From Bifidobacterium amazonense (lineage in GTDB: Bacteria > Actinomycetota > Actinomycetes > Actinomycetales > Bifidobacteriaceae): a stretch of 64,000 bases of DNA. Below, piece by piece: positions 18,483 through 27,195 of the stretch. The stretch is taken from NCBI RefSeq assembly GCF_018555435.2, contig NZ_JAFEJT020000012.1, positions 1 to 64,000 on the forward strand, in the 5' to 3' direction. The notes beneath the pieces are model-generated. The model was not told where the DNA came from. It saw only the letters and a program-made list of their open reading frames with translations, and did not search any database. The translations under genes and the position numbers were made by a program. Position 1 is the first letter of the stretch. Each line of letters begins with the position of its first letter.

Positions 18483-19616
18483 TCACGCCGCGCACAGTCC
18501 GGCGATGCGATCTCGGAACGTCGCGGTGAAACGCGGCGCGTCGACGGTCAACGCGACGTGCGACGTCTTGCGCGGCTCGCGCAGCCGCGTCGGATCGCCG
18601 ATCGTGCGTCCGCGGAAGCCGTGTCCGTTGCCGGTGGCCGTTTCGGTCATCATGTTCACGTCGAACAGGCCGACCAGCGTCGGGTCGAGCGCGACGGCCG
18701 CGGCGAGCGGGTCGTGCAGCGGACTGCCGGCGAGGAAGATCGGATCGCTGGCCTCGTTCGCGTTGATGTAGAAGCGGACCATGTCGGCGAGAAACGCGCC
18801 GCACGGCGTGCCGGTCGCGCGCCACAGGTCGGCGTCGGCGCGCGTCATCAGGCACTGGTGGGTCACGTCGAGGCCGATCATGGTCACGTCGGCGCCGGAG
18901 CGGAACACGCGGTTCGCGGCCTCGGGATCCTGGAAGATGTTGGTCTCGCAGATCAGGTCGTAGCAGTTGCCCTCCTGCGTGAGCGAACCGCCCATAATGA
19001 CGAGTTTGAGGCTCGGCACGATGTCGGGGGCGAGCCGGATGGCCGCGTCCACGTCGGTGAGAGGTCCGGTGGCGACGACCGTTACGTCGCGGCCGTACCG
19101 GCGCACCGCGTCGACGATGAACCGCACGCCCTCGCCTTCGCGCGACGCGGCGGCCGCATCGGCGAGCGCGGCGGATTCGGCCGTCGCGTCGATGGCGACG
19201 CGTTCGCCGCCGACCGACTTGGTCAGCGTTCCGCGGAACGCGGCGACGGACGTGCGTGCGGACGCGGCCGGATCATCGTCATGTCCGGCCGCGTCGGCAC
19301 CTATGGCGATGCCGTCCGGCAGGTAGTCGGTCGGATCGACGTTGCCGAGGCCGTTGGAGCCGTGGAAGCGGGCGCATCCTTCATCGACCTCGAACAGGTC
19401 GGCCCACGAGGGCGCCTCGCAGCCGAGCATGACCGGAATATGCCCGTGCCCGAACAGTCGCAGTACGGCGCGGTTGTTGCGCACCGAATCGCGCGCGGTC
19501 ACGTTGCCGTAGGTGCCGACGACGCCCATGAGCTCGGCCTCCGGCGAGGCGAGCAGATAGCACAGGGCGAGGGTGTCGTCGATGCCGGTGTCGACGTCGA
19601 GCACGAGGCGGGTCAT
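18483..19616 (-). CDS. nucleoside hydrolase (inosine/uridine-preferring type)
   Basis: Cleaves the N-glycosidic bond of a nucleoside to free base and ribose. The calcium-binding aspartate cluster DVDTGIDDTLAL is at the N-terminus (about 7-18), followed by GVVGTYGNVTARDSVRN, the VVATGPLTDVDAAIRLAPD segment (about 190-210) and the EANIFQDPEAA-like loop LICETNIFQDPEAANRVF that corresponds to the substrate Asn. 377 aa is longer than the usual ~315. It starts 2 bp after the stop of an NMT1/THI5-type binding-protein gene, so the two are almost surely co-transcribed. The imported ligand may therefore be a nucleoside-like compound. Confidence 0.87.
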   Translation of the reverse strand: MTRLVLDVDTGIDDTLALCYLLASPEAELMGVVGTYGNVTARDSVRNNRAVLRLFGHGHIPVMLGCEAPSWADLFEVDEGCARFHGSNGLGNVDPTDYLPDGIAIGADAAGHDDDPAASARTSVAAFRGTLTKSVGGERVAIDATAESAALADAAAASREGEGVRFIVDAVRRYGRDVTVVATGPLTDVDAAIRLAPDIVPSLKLVIMGGSLTQEGNCYDLICETNIFQDPEAANRVFRSGADVTMIGLDVTHQCLMTRADADLWRATGTPCGAFLADMVRFYINANEASDPIFLAGSPLHDPLAAAVALDPTLVGLFDVNMMTETATGNGHGFRGRTIGDPTRLREPRKTSHVALTVDAPRFTATFRDRIAGLCAA

Positions 19617-19618
19617 GG

Positions 19619-20710
19619 CTACTTGGCTCCCTTCAGGAATTCGTTGGTGGCGCCGTCCTTGGCCTGGGGCACCTTGTCGGTCGGGTTTCCGTTGGCGTCG
19701 GTGTAGGCGTGGCCTTCGCCGAGGAAGTCGAAGCGCTTCTGCGTCTCGACGAAGTCGTTGGTGCCGAGCACGAACGAGCCGTCCTTGATCTTGGCCGGGT
19801 CGCCCCAGTACTGGCCGTCGACGATCACGTGCATGCTCTTCTTGACGAACGCCTCCTCGAGGTTGTAGTCGGCGGCGTCCTTGGCGAGGATGGCCGCGGC
19901 GTCGTCCGGATTCTCATACGCGTACTCGTAGCCCTGCTGGGCGGCCTGCACGAACTTGCGCACGACGTCCGGCTTCTCCTGGATCATCTTGTCGCTGGTG
20001 ATGATGCCGATCGCGTCGCCGTTGCCGGGCACGCCGTAGTCGGGCTCGCTGAAGCAGTTGAGCTGCGGGCCGTACATTTCGGCCTGCACGCCCTCCCACG
20101 TGGAATAGAAGCCGCCGAAGTCGGCCTTGCCGGATTCGAGCGTCTTGAACGTGGACGTGCCGACGGTGACCTTGTCGAACTCGCCCTTGCCGCCGTCGTT
20201 CTGGATCATGCGTTTGATGACGATGTCGGACTCGTTGCCGCCGAACGTGGCGAAGGTCTTGCCGTCGAAGTCCTTCGGGGACTTGATGGCGGTGTTGCTG
20301 GCGAGCGCGCACCAGATGGCGCTCGGCTTCTGCTGGACCTGCAGGACCTGCTTGATGTGCGCGCCCTTGAGGTCGGTGTAGCTGGCGGCGTTGTACAGGT
20401 TGGACAGCGCGAATTCGGCGACGCCGTTGTTCACGGCCTGTTCGGCGCCGGCCTGCGCGACGGCGACGATGTCGACGTCGAGTCCGGCGTTCTTGAAGTA
20501 GCCTTTGTTCTTGGCCACGTAGACGCCGATGTGGTTGGTGTCGGCGGTCCACGCGAGCATGAACGTGACCTTGGTGAGCTTGTCCGACGAGGTGTCGGAG
20601 GCGTCGTTGGCGGTGTTGCCGCAGCCGGAGACGGCGAATGCCATTGCGGCGGCCGCGGTGGTCGCGAGGATTCGGGTGACGGTTTTGCGCATGGTTGACG
20701 TAAAGGTCAT
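19619..20710 (-). CDS. ABC transporter substrate-binding lipoprotein (NMT1/THI5/SsuA-like)
   Basis: Periplasmic-type binding protein anchored as a lipoprotein. An N-terminal signal peptide ends at AMAFAVSGCG, with the lipobox cysteine near residue 30. The NMT1/THI5 fold is evident from TKVTFMLAWTADTNHIGVYVAKNKGYF, GLDVDIV, VNNGVAEFALS and KTLESGKADFGG. Members bind thiamin pyrimidine precursors, riboflavin, taurine/sulfonates or nitrate. Pairing with a nucleoside hydrolase hints at a pyrimidine or nucleoside-like ligand (inference). The cognate permease appears to be the divergent gene starting at 21095. Confidence 0.88.
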   Translation of the reverse strand: MTFTSTMRKTVTRILATTAAAAMAFAVSGCGNTANDASDTSSDKLTKVTFMLAWTADTNHIGVYVAKNKGYFKNAGLDVDIVAVAQAGAEQAVNNGVAEFALSNLYNAASYTDLKGAHIKQVLQVQQKPSAIWCALASNTAIKSPKDFDGKTFATFGGNESDIVIKRMIQNDGGKGEFDKVTVGTSTFKTLESGKADFGGFYSTWEGVQAEMYGPQLNCFSEPDYGVPGNGDAIGIITSDKMIQEKPDVVRKFVQAAQQGYEYAYENPDDAAAILAKDAADYNLEEAFVKKSMHVIVDGQYWGDPAKIKDGSFVLGTNDFVETQKRFDFLGEGHAYTDANGNPTDKVPQAKDGATNEFLKGAK

Positions 20711-21094
20711 GATGATTCCCTAGATCAGTTCTTCTCCCAACGCGGCAATGCCGCGCGCCGCGCTCTGGGACGCTTTCAAGCGGAGTTCGGCAGAGCACGA
20801 CCGGAGGGCCTGATTCCGCTTGTCCAATGCCCCCGACCGTCGCTACAACAATCTATCCCGGCCGGTTTGCCACACATTGGCGCTGAAGCACTGCCATTGT
20901 ACCGGCATGGGCGACAACCGGCGGCGGCGTGAACGGAAAGTCCGCGAACCGTTCATAATGGGTCATGGCCATATGGCCGTATGCGTACGGCCGGTGGATT
21001 TTTCGGACGGAACGGCGCGCGGGCTCCTCACCTTACCGCGGGCGGCCTTCCGTCGGTGATGAATGGGATACCCCACGGAAAGGGGAAGGTGACG
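20711..21094. other. 384-bp divergent intergenic region of the NMT1-type transporter
   Basis: No gene was recognised here. It must contain both divergent promoters. A 12-bp palindrome GGCCATATGGCC lies at 20967-20978, overlapping a stem GGCCGTA-TGCG-TACGGCC (20975-20992) followed by GATTTTT. This could be an operator, or a plus-strand attenuator ahead of the permease. I looked for a TPP riboswitch because of the THI5-like protein and did not find the conserved CUGAGA and matching halves. Confidence 0.4.
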
Positions 21095-21895
21095 ATGGAT
21101 ACTCAGCGCAAGGATCGGGAAGAGCGCCGTGAGCGCATCAAGGACCGCATCGCGACGACGACGGCCGTGATCGTGCTGTTGGCGGTATGGGAGGGCTGGG
21201 TGCGGCTCGCGCACGTGCCGGCGAGCATGTTCTCCTCCCCCACGCAGATCGTGCAGGCGACGATCGACGCGTGGCCGACGTTGTGGCCGGCGACGCAGGT
21301 GACCGCGTTCGAGGGGTTCGTCGGCTTCGCGTTCGCCGTGCTGGCCGGCATTCTGGTCGGCATCGCGTTTTATTGCTTCCGCACGCTCAACGCGGCCCTG
21401 TACCCGCTGCTGTACGCGGCGCAGACGATGCCGTTGATCACGATCGCCCCTTTGTTCCTGATCTGGTTCGGTTTCGAGATCTCCGGCAAGATCGTCATCA
21501 CCGCGTTCTGGGGGCTGTTCCCGATCGCCGTGCAGACGATCCGCGGTCTCAAGGCCGTGCCGCAGTTCTATTCGGATGTGGCGCTCACCTGCGGTGCGAC
21601 CCCGGTGTGGACGCTGTGGCACGTCAAGCTGCGCGTGGCGGCCCGGCAGATCTTCGGCGGCGTGCGCATCAGCGCCGCCTACATCTTCGCCACGGCCACG
21701 ACGGCCGAGTATCTGGGCGCGCGCAAGGGCTTGGGCATCTGGCTGCAGGCCGCGTACAACTCGTTCCGCACGCCGCTGATCTTCTCCGCGACGATCGTGA
21801 TCGTGGCACTGACCGTCCTGCTCATGGCCATCGTCAACGTGTGCGAGCGCGTGCTGCTCGGCCCGGTGGAGAACGACGAGAATCCGGACGAGTGA
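21095..21895 (+). CDS. ABC transporter permease (SsuC/ThiX-like)
   Basis: 266-aa inner-membrane permease of the binding-protein-dependent family used by NMT1/THI5/SsuA-type systems. Six hydrophobic helices are visible (about 16-36, 65-90, 97-120, 123-145, 180-200, 225-250). The conserved cytoplasmic EAA loop that contacts the ATPase is present as DVALTCGATPVWTLWHVKL. Start ATG 21095 has AAGGGGAAGG just upstream. The gene is divergent from the binding protein and hydrolase. No ATP-binding gene follows: the next gene is a convergent UPF0182 protein, so the ATPase must be encoded elsewhere or shared. Confidence 0.87.
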   Translation: MDTQRKDREERRERIKDRIATTTAVIVLLAVWEGWVRLAHVPASMFSSPTQIVQATIDAWPTLWPATQVTAFEGFVGFAFAVLAGILVGIAFYCFRTLNAALYPLLYAAQTMPLITIAPLFLIWFGFEISGKIVITAFWGLFPIAVQTIRGLKAVPQFYSDVALTCGATPVWTLWHVKLRVAARQIFGGVRISAAYIFATATTAEYLGARKGLGIWLQAAYNSFRTPLIFSATIVIVALTVLLMAIVNVCERVLLGPVENDENPDE

Positions 21896-21906
21896 TCATT
21901 GTTCGC

Positions 21907-21957
21907 ATATGGCGAGGGCCGCAACCCGCGTGAAACGGGTTGCGGCCCTCGCCATAT
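21907..21957. terminator. bidirectional terminator between convergent genes
   Basis: A perfect 22-bp inverted repeat (21907-21928 and 21936-21957) with a 7-base loop separates the permease from the convergent UPF0182 gene. The arms end in ATAT, and no long U-run follows on either side. Confidence 0.7.
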
Positions 21958-22011
21958 TACGCCCAATGCGTCCGCCGATGCCGCCTGCAAGCCCGACGGA
22001 CGCCCGGGAGG

Positions 22012-25000
22012 CTACTGCTCGAGTTCGAGCGCCTTGTTGATCGCCTCCTGCAGCTGCTTCTGGGCGTCGCCGTAGGCGGACCAGTCGCCCTTCTTCAGGG
22101 CGGCGTCGGAGTCCTTCATCGCCTGGGCGGCGTCCTCGAGCGCGGCCTTGAGGTCGGCGCTCGTCGAACCGGACGTCGAACCGCCGTCGGTGCCGCCGGT
22201 CGTTTCGGACGAGGACGACGATCCTGTGCCGTTGTCACCGGACGTGCCTCCGCTGCCGGACGAGGACGAGCCGGAACCGGACGACGAACCGTCCGAACCA
22301 TCCGAACCGTTGCCGGCCGCGTTCTCCGCGTCGCCCGCGGCCGCGCCGGAGTCGCCGCCGAAGACCTGGTCAAGTGCCTCGTCGAGCGTGTCGGCGAAGC
22401 CGACCTGGTCGCCGAACGCTACGAGCACCTTCTTGAGCAGCGGGAACGACGTCGAACCGCTCGACTTGACGTACACGGGCTGCACGTACACGAGTCCGCC
22501 GCCGAGCGGCAGGGTGAGCAGGTTGCCGCGCACCACGTTCGTCGAACCGGACTGCAGGAGGTTGAGCTCCTTGGACACGTCGGCGTCTGCGTTGAAGTTG
22601 TTCTGCGCCTGTCCAGGGCCGGGCACGTTGGAGTCCTTCGGCAGCTCCTGCAGTCGTATCGTGCCGTAGTTCGCGCCGATCACGCCCTTCTCGTCGCCGG
22701 CGTCGGAGTCGACCGACAGGAAACCGGTGAGGATCTCGCGCGTGGACGTGCCGGCGGGGATGTACGAGGAGGTGAGCGAGAAGACCGGTTCCTTGGTGCC
22801 GCCGGTCTGCAGCGTCAGATAGTACGGCGGCTGCAGGATGTCGCGGGCCTGCGCGGCCTCGGATTCGGTCGGGTCGACCGGCGTCTGCCAGAAGTCCTCG
22901 CCGGAGAAGAACTGGTTCGCGGAGGTCACGTGGTACTTGGCGAGCAGTTCGCGTTGCACCTTGAACAGGTTTTCCGGATAACGCAGGTGGCTCATCAGGT
23001 CGCCGGAGATCTCGGAGACGGAATGGTACTGTCCGGGGAAGATCTGCTGCCACGCCTTGATGACCGGGTCGGACTCGTCCCACACGTACAGGTCGACCGA
23101 ACCGTCGTACGCGTCGACGGTGGCCTTGACCGAGTTGCGGATGTAGTTGGCCTGCTGCGAGCCGAGGCCCTGCACGGTGTCGGACGTCTCGGTGGTCGAA
23201 TCGGCGGTGGCCGAACCCAGATCTGTCATCTGCGAGTACGGGTACGCGTCGGAGGTGGTGTAGCCGTCCACGATCCACTTGACGCGCCCGTCGACCACGG
23301 CTGGGTAGACGCGTCCGTCGAGCGTCAGATACGGGGCGACCTTGGCGACGCGCTCCTTCGGGGAGCGGTCGTAGAGGATCTGCGAGGCGCTGGTGACGCG
23401 GTCGGAGAAGAGGATCTGGTCGGAGCCGAAGCGGATCGCATACAGCAGACGGGAGAAGATGTTGCCGACCGACGGGCCGCCATTGCCCTTGAACGTGGTG
23501 GTCGCGCCCTCGGAGCCGGTCGGGTAGTCGAACTCCCACGACTTGGTGCCTTCCGGCGCGCCGACGATCGAATACTCGCTCGCGTTCGGCGAGAAGTAGA
23601 TGCGCGGCTCGTATTCCTCCGCATCGGTGAGCTTGCCCTGGGTGGGGATGCCGGATTCGAAGAACTTCGGCTGGCCGTCGGCGGTCACCTTGTTGCCGTA
23701 TGCGGCGACGACGCCGTAGCCGTGCGTGTACACGGTGTGGTCGTTGACCCAGTTGCGGTTGTCGAGGCCGTCGAGGTCGAGCTCGCGCGCGGCGATCACC
23801 GTGTCCTGGCTTTCGCCGTCGATGTCGTACTTGTCGACCGCAAGCGTGTCCGCGAACGTGTAGTACTGCTTGGACTGCTGCAGCTGCTTGAACGTCGGGG
23901 AGACGATCTGCGGGTCGAGCAGGCGGATCTGCGCGGTGGTGTCCGCCTCGCCGGCGAGCGCGCCGGATTCGCCCTTGGTGGTGGCCTGGTACTGTTCGAC
24001 CTTCACCTTGTCGAGCCCGTACGCCTGCTGCGTGGCCTTGATGTTGCGCTGGATGTACGTCGATTCCATCTCCTGCGCGTTCGGGTTGACCTTGAAACGC
24101 TGCAGCAGCAGCGGCCAGGCGACGGTGAGCACCATGGAGACGACCAGCGTGGCGGCGATGGCGACGACGGGCGTGCGCCACGCCTTGAGCGCGGCGGCGG
24201 CGCGCACGGTGGGTTTGGCCGGACCTTCGAGCGCATGCGAACGCATGAGCCAGACGCCGAGGAAGACGCCGAGGATGGCGGTGATCGCGGCCATGACGAA
24301 CGTGACGGGGATGGTGGCGTTGACGGTGGTGTAGGTGGCGCCGGTGATGCGGCTGCCCTGTTCGGTCAGGTGGGTGAACACGCCGACGACTTGTCGCGCG
24401 GCCCATGCGAACATGTTGAGCATGAACCAGACGGCGATCTGGCGACGTGCGCGCTTGGTCACATCGAGGATGCCCCGGCCGTGCACCGGCATAGTGAAGC
24501 GGATGCCGCCCATGAGCACGTGCGTGACGAGCGAGAACAACAACCCCATGAACAGGAGCATGGAGACGGCGGACACGACGAGCTTCAGTCCGGGCAGCAC
24601 GAACACGTAGAAGCCGTTGTCGAGACCGAACTGCGGGTCGGCGGTGCCGAACGACTGCGCGTTGAACATGAGCAGCACGTCGGCCCAGTTCGCGTTGAAC
24701 TGGGAGCCGAACACGGCGCCGACGATAAGGGAGACCACGACGGCGACGCGGCGTGCGGTCTTGGACGCCACGCCCTTGCCGATCTCGATGACGTCGCCGT
24801 TGATGCGGATCGTGGAGCCGTCGGACGAGTCGGGACGGGCGTGGATGGCAAGCATCGCGGAGAGGAAGCCGGTCAGAGCCATGAGCAGCGCGTAGGCGAT
24901 CCACAGCCCGACCTTGGTGCCCAGCTGCGTCCAGACGACGCTTTGGAAGCCAAGCTGGCCGTACCACATGAGGTCGGTGATGAACTGCGCGAGGCCGAAG

Positions 25001-25278
25001 AACAGTCCGACCGCGATCGCGAGCGCGGCGACCACGGCGATGAGGATCTGCGTGCCGCGGCTCGGTCCGGGCTGGGAGGGCCGGCGCGCGATACGCGGGT
25101 TGTTCGGACGACGCGGAGGCTGGCCGGCATTGCCGCCGGGCGCCTGATGCGTTGAGGCGTCGTCGCCGTCCGCCTGCACGTCGAGGATCACCGGATCGTC
25201 GTCCGAGGACCTGCGACGGCTTGCGCCGGGCTGTTCGTCGGGGTCGAATAGGGGGCCGAAAGCATCGAAAAATGACAT
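22012..25278 (-). CDS. UPF0182 family large membrane protein
   Basis: 1088-aa protein of an actinobacterial and cyanobacterial family with unknown function. Seven hydrophobic helices lie in the first ~400 residues (starting at about 80, 120, 180, 225, 280, 320 and 365). A long extracellular-type domain follows, with typical UPF0182 text such as NRNWVNDHTVYTHGYG, FGSDQILFS and QYHSVSEISGDLMSHLRYPE. Near residues 985-1050 there is a Ser/Gly/Asp/Thr low-complexity linker, then a charged C-terminal helix of about 45 residues. Start ATG 25278. The gene stands alone; a role in envelope biology is plausible only from topology. Confidence 0.9.
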   Translation of the reverse strand: MSFFDAFGPLFDPDEQPGASRRRSSDDDPVILDVQADGDDASTHQAPGGNAGQPPRRPNNPRIARRPSQPGPSRGTQILIAVVAALAIAVGLFFGLAQFITDLMWYGQLGFQSVVWTQLGTKVGLWIAYALLMALTGFLSAMLAIHARPDSSDGSTIRINGDVIEIGKGVASKTARRVAVVVSLIVGAVFGSQFNANWADVLLMFNAQSFGTADPQFGLDNGFYVFVLPGLKLVVSAVSMLLFMGLLFSLVTHVLMGGIRFTMPVHGRGILDVTKRARRQIAVWFMLNMFAWAARQVVGVFTHLTEQGSRITGATYTTVNATIPVTFVMAAITAILGVFLGVWLMRSHALEGPAKPTVRAAAALKAWRTPVVAIAATLVVSMVLTVAWPLLLQRFKVNPNAQEMESTYIQRNIKATQQAYGLDKVKVEQYQATTKGESGALAGEADTTAQIRLLDPQIVSPTFKQLQQSKQYYTFADTLAVDKYDIDGESQDTVIAARELDLDGLDNRNWVNDHTVYTHGYGVVAAYGNKVTADGQPKFFESGIPTQGKLTDAEEYEPRIYFSPNASEYSIVGAPEGTKSWEFDYPTGSEGATTTFKGNGGPSVGNIFSRLLYAIRFGSDQILFSDRVTSASQILYDRSPKERVAKVAPYLTLDGRVYPAVVDGRVKWIVDGYTTSDAYPYSQMTDLGSATADSTTETSDTVQGLGSQQANYIRNSVKATVDAYDGSVDLYVWDESDPVIKAWQQIFPGQYHSVSEISGDLMSHLRYPENLFKVQRELLAKYHVTSANQFFSGEDFWQTPVDPTESEAAQARDILQPPYYLTLQTGGTKEPVFSLTSSYIPAGTSTREILTGFLSVDSDAGDEKGVIGANYGTIRLQELPKDSNVPGPGQAQNNFNADADVSKELNLLQSGSTNVVRGNLLTLPLGGGLVYVQPVYVKSSGSTSFPLLKKVLVAFGDQVGFADTLDEALDQVFGGDSGAAAGDAENAAGNGSDGSDGSSSGSGSSSSGSGGTSGDNGTGSSSSSETTGGTDGGSTSGSTSADLKAALEDAAQAMKDSDAALKKGDWSAYGDAQKQLQEAINKALELEQ

Positions 25279-25419
25279 GCACCCAGCGTAGCGTCAGGTG
25301 CGGAGGGGCCTACGCCCAGAGCTTTTCCAGAGTTTTCGCACCCTGATGTGTATGGGGTTATTGTGGTGTCCGGCTGGTCTCGGTATCGCGCTGCGCGCGA
25401 TGCTGTTTATTCGGCGGCC

Positions 25420-25505
25420 TTACGGCCGCAGAGCTCCCCCACCCGACTTCGTCGGGAGCCCCCTCAGTGAGGGGGCCAAGGCTGCCGCCAGCATCATAAG
25501 GTCAT
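25420..25505. repeat. palindromic intergenic element (candidate dispersed repeat)
   Basis: In the 282-bp spacer before the GH3 gene, three inverted pairs occur in series: CGGCCTTACGGCCG, CCCGACTTCGTCGGG (about 25442-25456) and CCCCCTCAGTGAGGGGG (about 25461-25477). They are followed by GCCAAGGCTGCCGCCAGC. The architecture resembles non-coding repetitive elements of high-GC Gram-positives and sits upstream of a promoter-like region. Its copy number cannot be judged here. Confidence 0.4.
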
Positions 25506-25560
25506 CAAGCGTAAAGGGTTGGGGCGTGGTGCCATAATCGGCGGTATGGCAGGGGTTGTG

Positions 25561-26820
25561 ATGAGGCGAGGGGCGAACGGCGTCCGTATGGCGCTGGTAG
25601 CGCTGCTGTGTCTGGCCGTGGGCGTGACGCTGTCCGGCTGCGTGCAGGCGGGGTCGTCCGCGGAGAACGACGGCTCGTCCTCGTCCGCCGGCGTCCGGCC
25701 GTCTCAATCGGAGGAGGCAGTGACGTCGCCGGATCATCGCGATCATACGGCGACGGCGGTGCCCGCCCCACGCGACGACTCCCCCGACGGCAAGGCGAAG
25801 CGCGCGGTCGCAGCGATGAGTCTCGAAGAGCGCATCGGCCAGCTGATCATGGCGCCGCTGTTCGCCGGCAACGATCCATCCGTGCTGCGGCAGCTGATCG
25901 CCGACCGGCATGTCGGCTCGATCCTGCTTATCGGCAACTGGAACGACGGCGTCGCGTCGGTGCGTGCCGCGGCCGACGCCCTGCAATCGTATGCGCCGAA
26001 CGGGAATCGGCTGCTGATCACCGCCGATCAGGAAGGCGGCCTTGTACAGCATCTGCAGGGGCCAGGCTTCGACGCGATGCCGTCGGCGACCGATCAGGGA
26101 CTGATGGACACGGATACGCTGCGCGCATCGGCCGCCGCATGGGGCACACAGCTGGCGCAGGCCGGCGTCAACGTGGATCTGGCTCCCGTGACGGATACGG
26201 TGGTCGGCGACCGTGCGTCCAATGCGCCGGTCGGCGCGTTGGACCGTGATTTCGGTTTGGGAGCGGACGGCAACGCCGATCATGCGATCGCATTCGTCGA
26301 AGGTCTGCGTGATGCGAACGTGGCCGCGTCCATCAAGCATTATCCCGGCCTGGGTGCGGTGAGCGGCAACACGGACTTCACCGCGGATGGCATCGTCGAC
26401 TCCACGACGGCATTGGATGGTCCGGAGATCGGCGCGTTTTCGCGCGTGATCCGCGAGGCCCGGCCGGCGATGGTGATGATGTCGCTGGCGACCTACCAGC
26501 TGATCGACGCGGCGCATCCGGCGGCGTTCTCCTCGACGATCATCGATGGCCATCTGCGCGGCGACACCGGTTATGACGGTGTGGTCACATCCGATTCGCT
26601 GTCGGCGACGGCGGTGGGCGGAGTGCCCGCAGACCAGCTCGGCGTGCGGTTCGTCGAGGCGGGCGGCGACCTGGCATGCATCGGCGACCTGTCCTACGTG
26701 CAGCCGATCCTTGACGGCCTGCTCGCCCACGCACGCTCGGACGCCGCGTTCGCAGCCAGGGCCACGCGCGCCGCCGAACGCGTCATGACGCTCAAATACG
26801 AGATGAATCTCGCCGGCTGA
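25561..26820 (+). CDS. glycoside hydrolase family 3 lipoprotein (NagZ-like, altered active site)
   Basis: Exported lipoprotein, 419 aa from ATG 25561 (AGGGG five bases upstream; an alternative ATG is at 25546). The signal peptide ends with a VTLSGC lipobox. A Ser-rich linker precedes a GH3 N-terminal barrel: LEERIGQLIMAPLFAG, LLITADQEGGLVQHL, LGTQLAQAGVNVDLAPV-type text and VVTSDSLSATAV, whose Asp is the expected nucleophile. NagZ enzymes cleave beta-N-acetylglucosaminides from peptidoglycan fragments. The NagZ acid/base motif KH(F)PGxGxxxxD(S/T)H here reads KHYPGLGAVSGNTD, so the Asp-His dyad (bases 26368-26376) is replaced by Asn-Thr-Asp. Activity may be changed or lost. Confidence 0.87.
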   Translation: MRRGANGVRMALVALLCLAVGVTLSGCVQAGSSAENDGSSSSAGVRPSQSEEAVTSPDHRDHTATAVPAPRDDSPDGKAKRAVAAMSLEERIGQLIMAPLFAGNDPSVLRQLIADRHVGSILLIGNWNDGVASVRAAADALQSYAPNGNRLLITADQEGGLVQHLQGPGFDAMPSATDQGLMDTDTLRASAAAWGTQLAQAGVNVDLAPVTDTVVGDRASNAPVGALDRDFGLGADGNADHAIAFVEGLRDANVAASIKHYPGLGAVSGNTDFTADGIVDSTTALDGPEIGAFSRVIREARPAMVMMSLATYQLIDAAHPAAFSSTIIDGHLRGDTGYDGVVTSDSLSATAVGGVPADQLGVRFVEAGGDLACIGDLSYVQPILDGLLAHARSDAAFAARATRAAERVMTLKYEMNLAG

Positions 26821-26859
26821 CCGCCGCAATAACCGCGATATCCGCCGGCCGCCCGGCCA

Positions 26860-27195
26860 TCAGACGAAGACGAGCTGGACGAGCGCCATGTAGAGGATGG
26901 TGCCGCCGGCGATCGACAGCAGCATGTTCTTCTTCCACAGGTGCAGGCCGATGATGGCGAGCATAGCGATCGCCTCGGGGATGCCGTGCGAGCCGGAGAC
27001 GAGCGAGACGTCCTTGAGCGAATAGACGACCAGCAGGCCGGTCATCGCATACGGGAGCACGTTGCCGAGATAGCGAATGAACCGCGGCGGCTCCTTCGAT
27101 TCGGGGAACAACAGGAACGGCACGAACCGGGTGAGGATCGTGCCGAGCGCGACGACCGCGATCGTCACCACGGACTGCCAGAACGTCATGGTCAT
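26860..27195 (-). CDS. azlD: AzlD family branched-chain amino acid export subunit
   Basis: Small (111 aa) membrane protein with four hydrophobic segments (about 7-27, 44-62, 70-84, 92-110) and the family text [35 protein letters not shown] near the N-terminus. AzlD is the small partner of AzlC in a two-protein exporter for branched-chain amino acids and analogues. Its start overlaps the azlC stop by four bases (ATGA). The exported compound has not been shown for this organism. Confidence 0.9.
   Translation of the reverse strand: MTMTFWQSVVTIAVVALGTILTRFVPFLLFPESKEPPRFIRYLGNVLPYAMTGLLVVYSLKDVSLVSGSHGIPEAIAMLAIIGLHLWKKNMLLSIAGGTILYMALVQLVFV

Noticed and set aside
20711-20830. Possible TPP riboswitch upstream of the THI5-like binding protein (GAACTGATCTAGGGAATC resembles one part of the consensus).
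   Set aside because: The CUGAGA element and the matching stems are missing and the spacing is wrong.
22116-22373. Short minus-strand frames rich in Arg/Pro/Ser inside the UPF0182 gene.
   Set aside because: They are other-frame readings of the low-complexity Ser/Gly linker of UPF0182.
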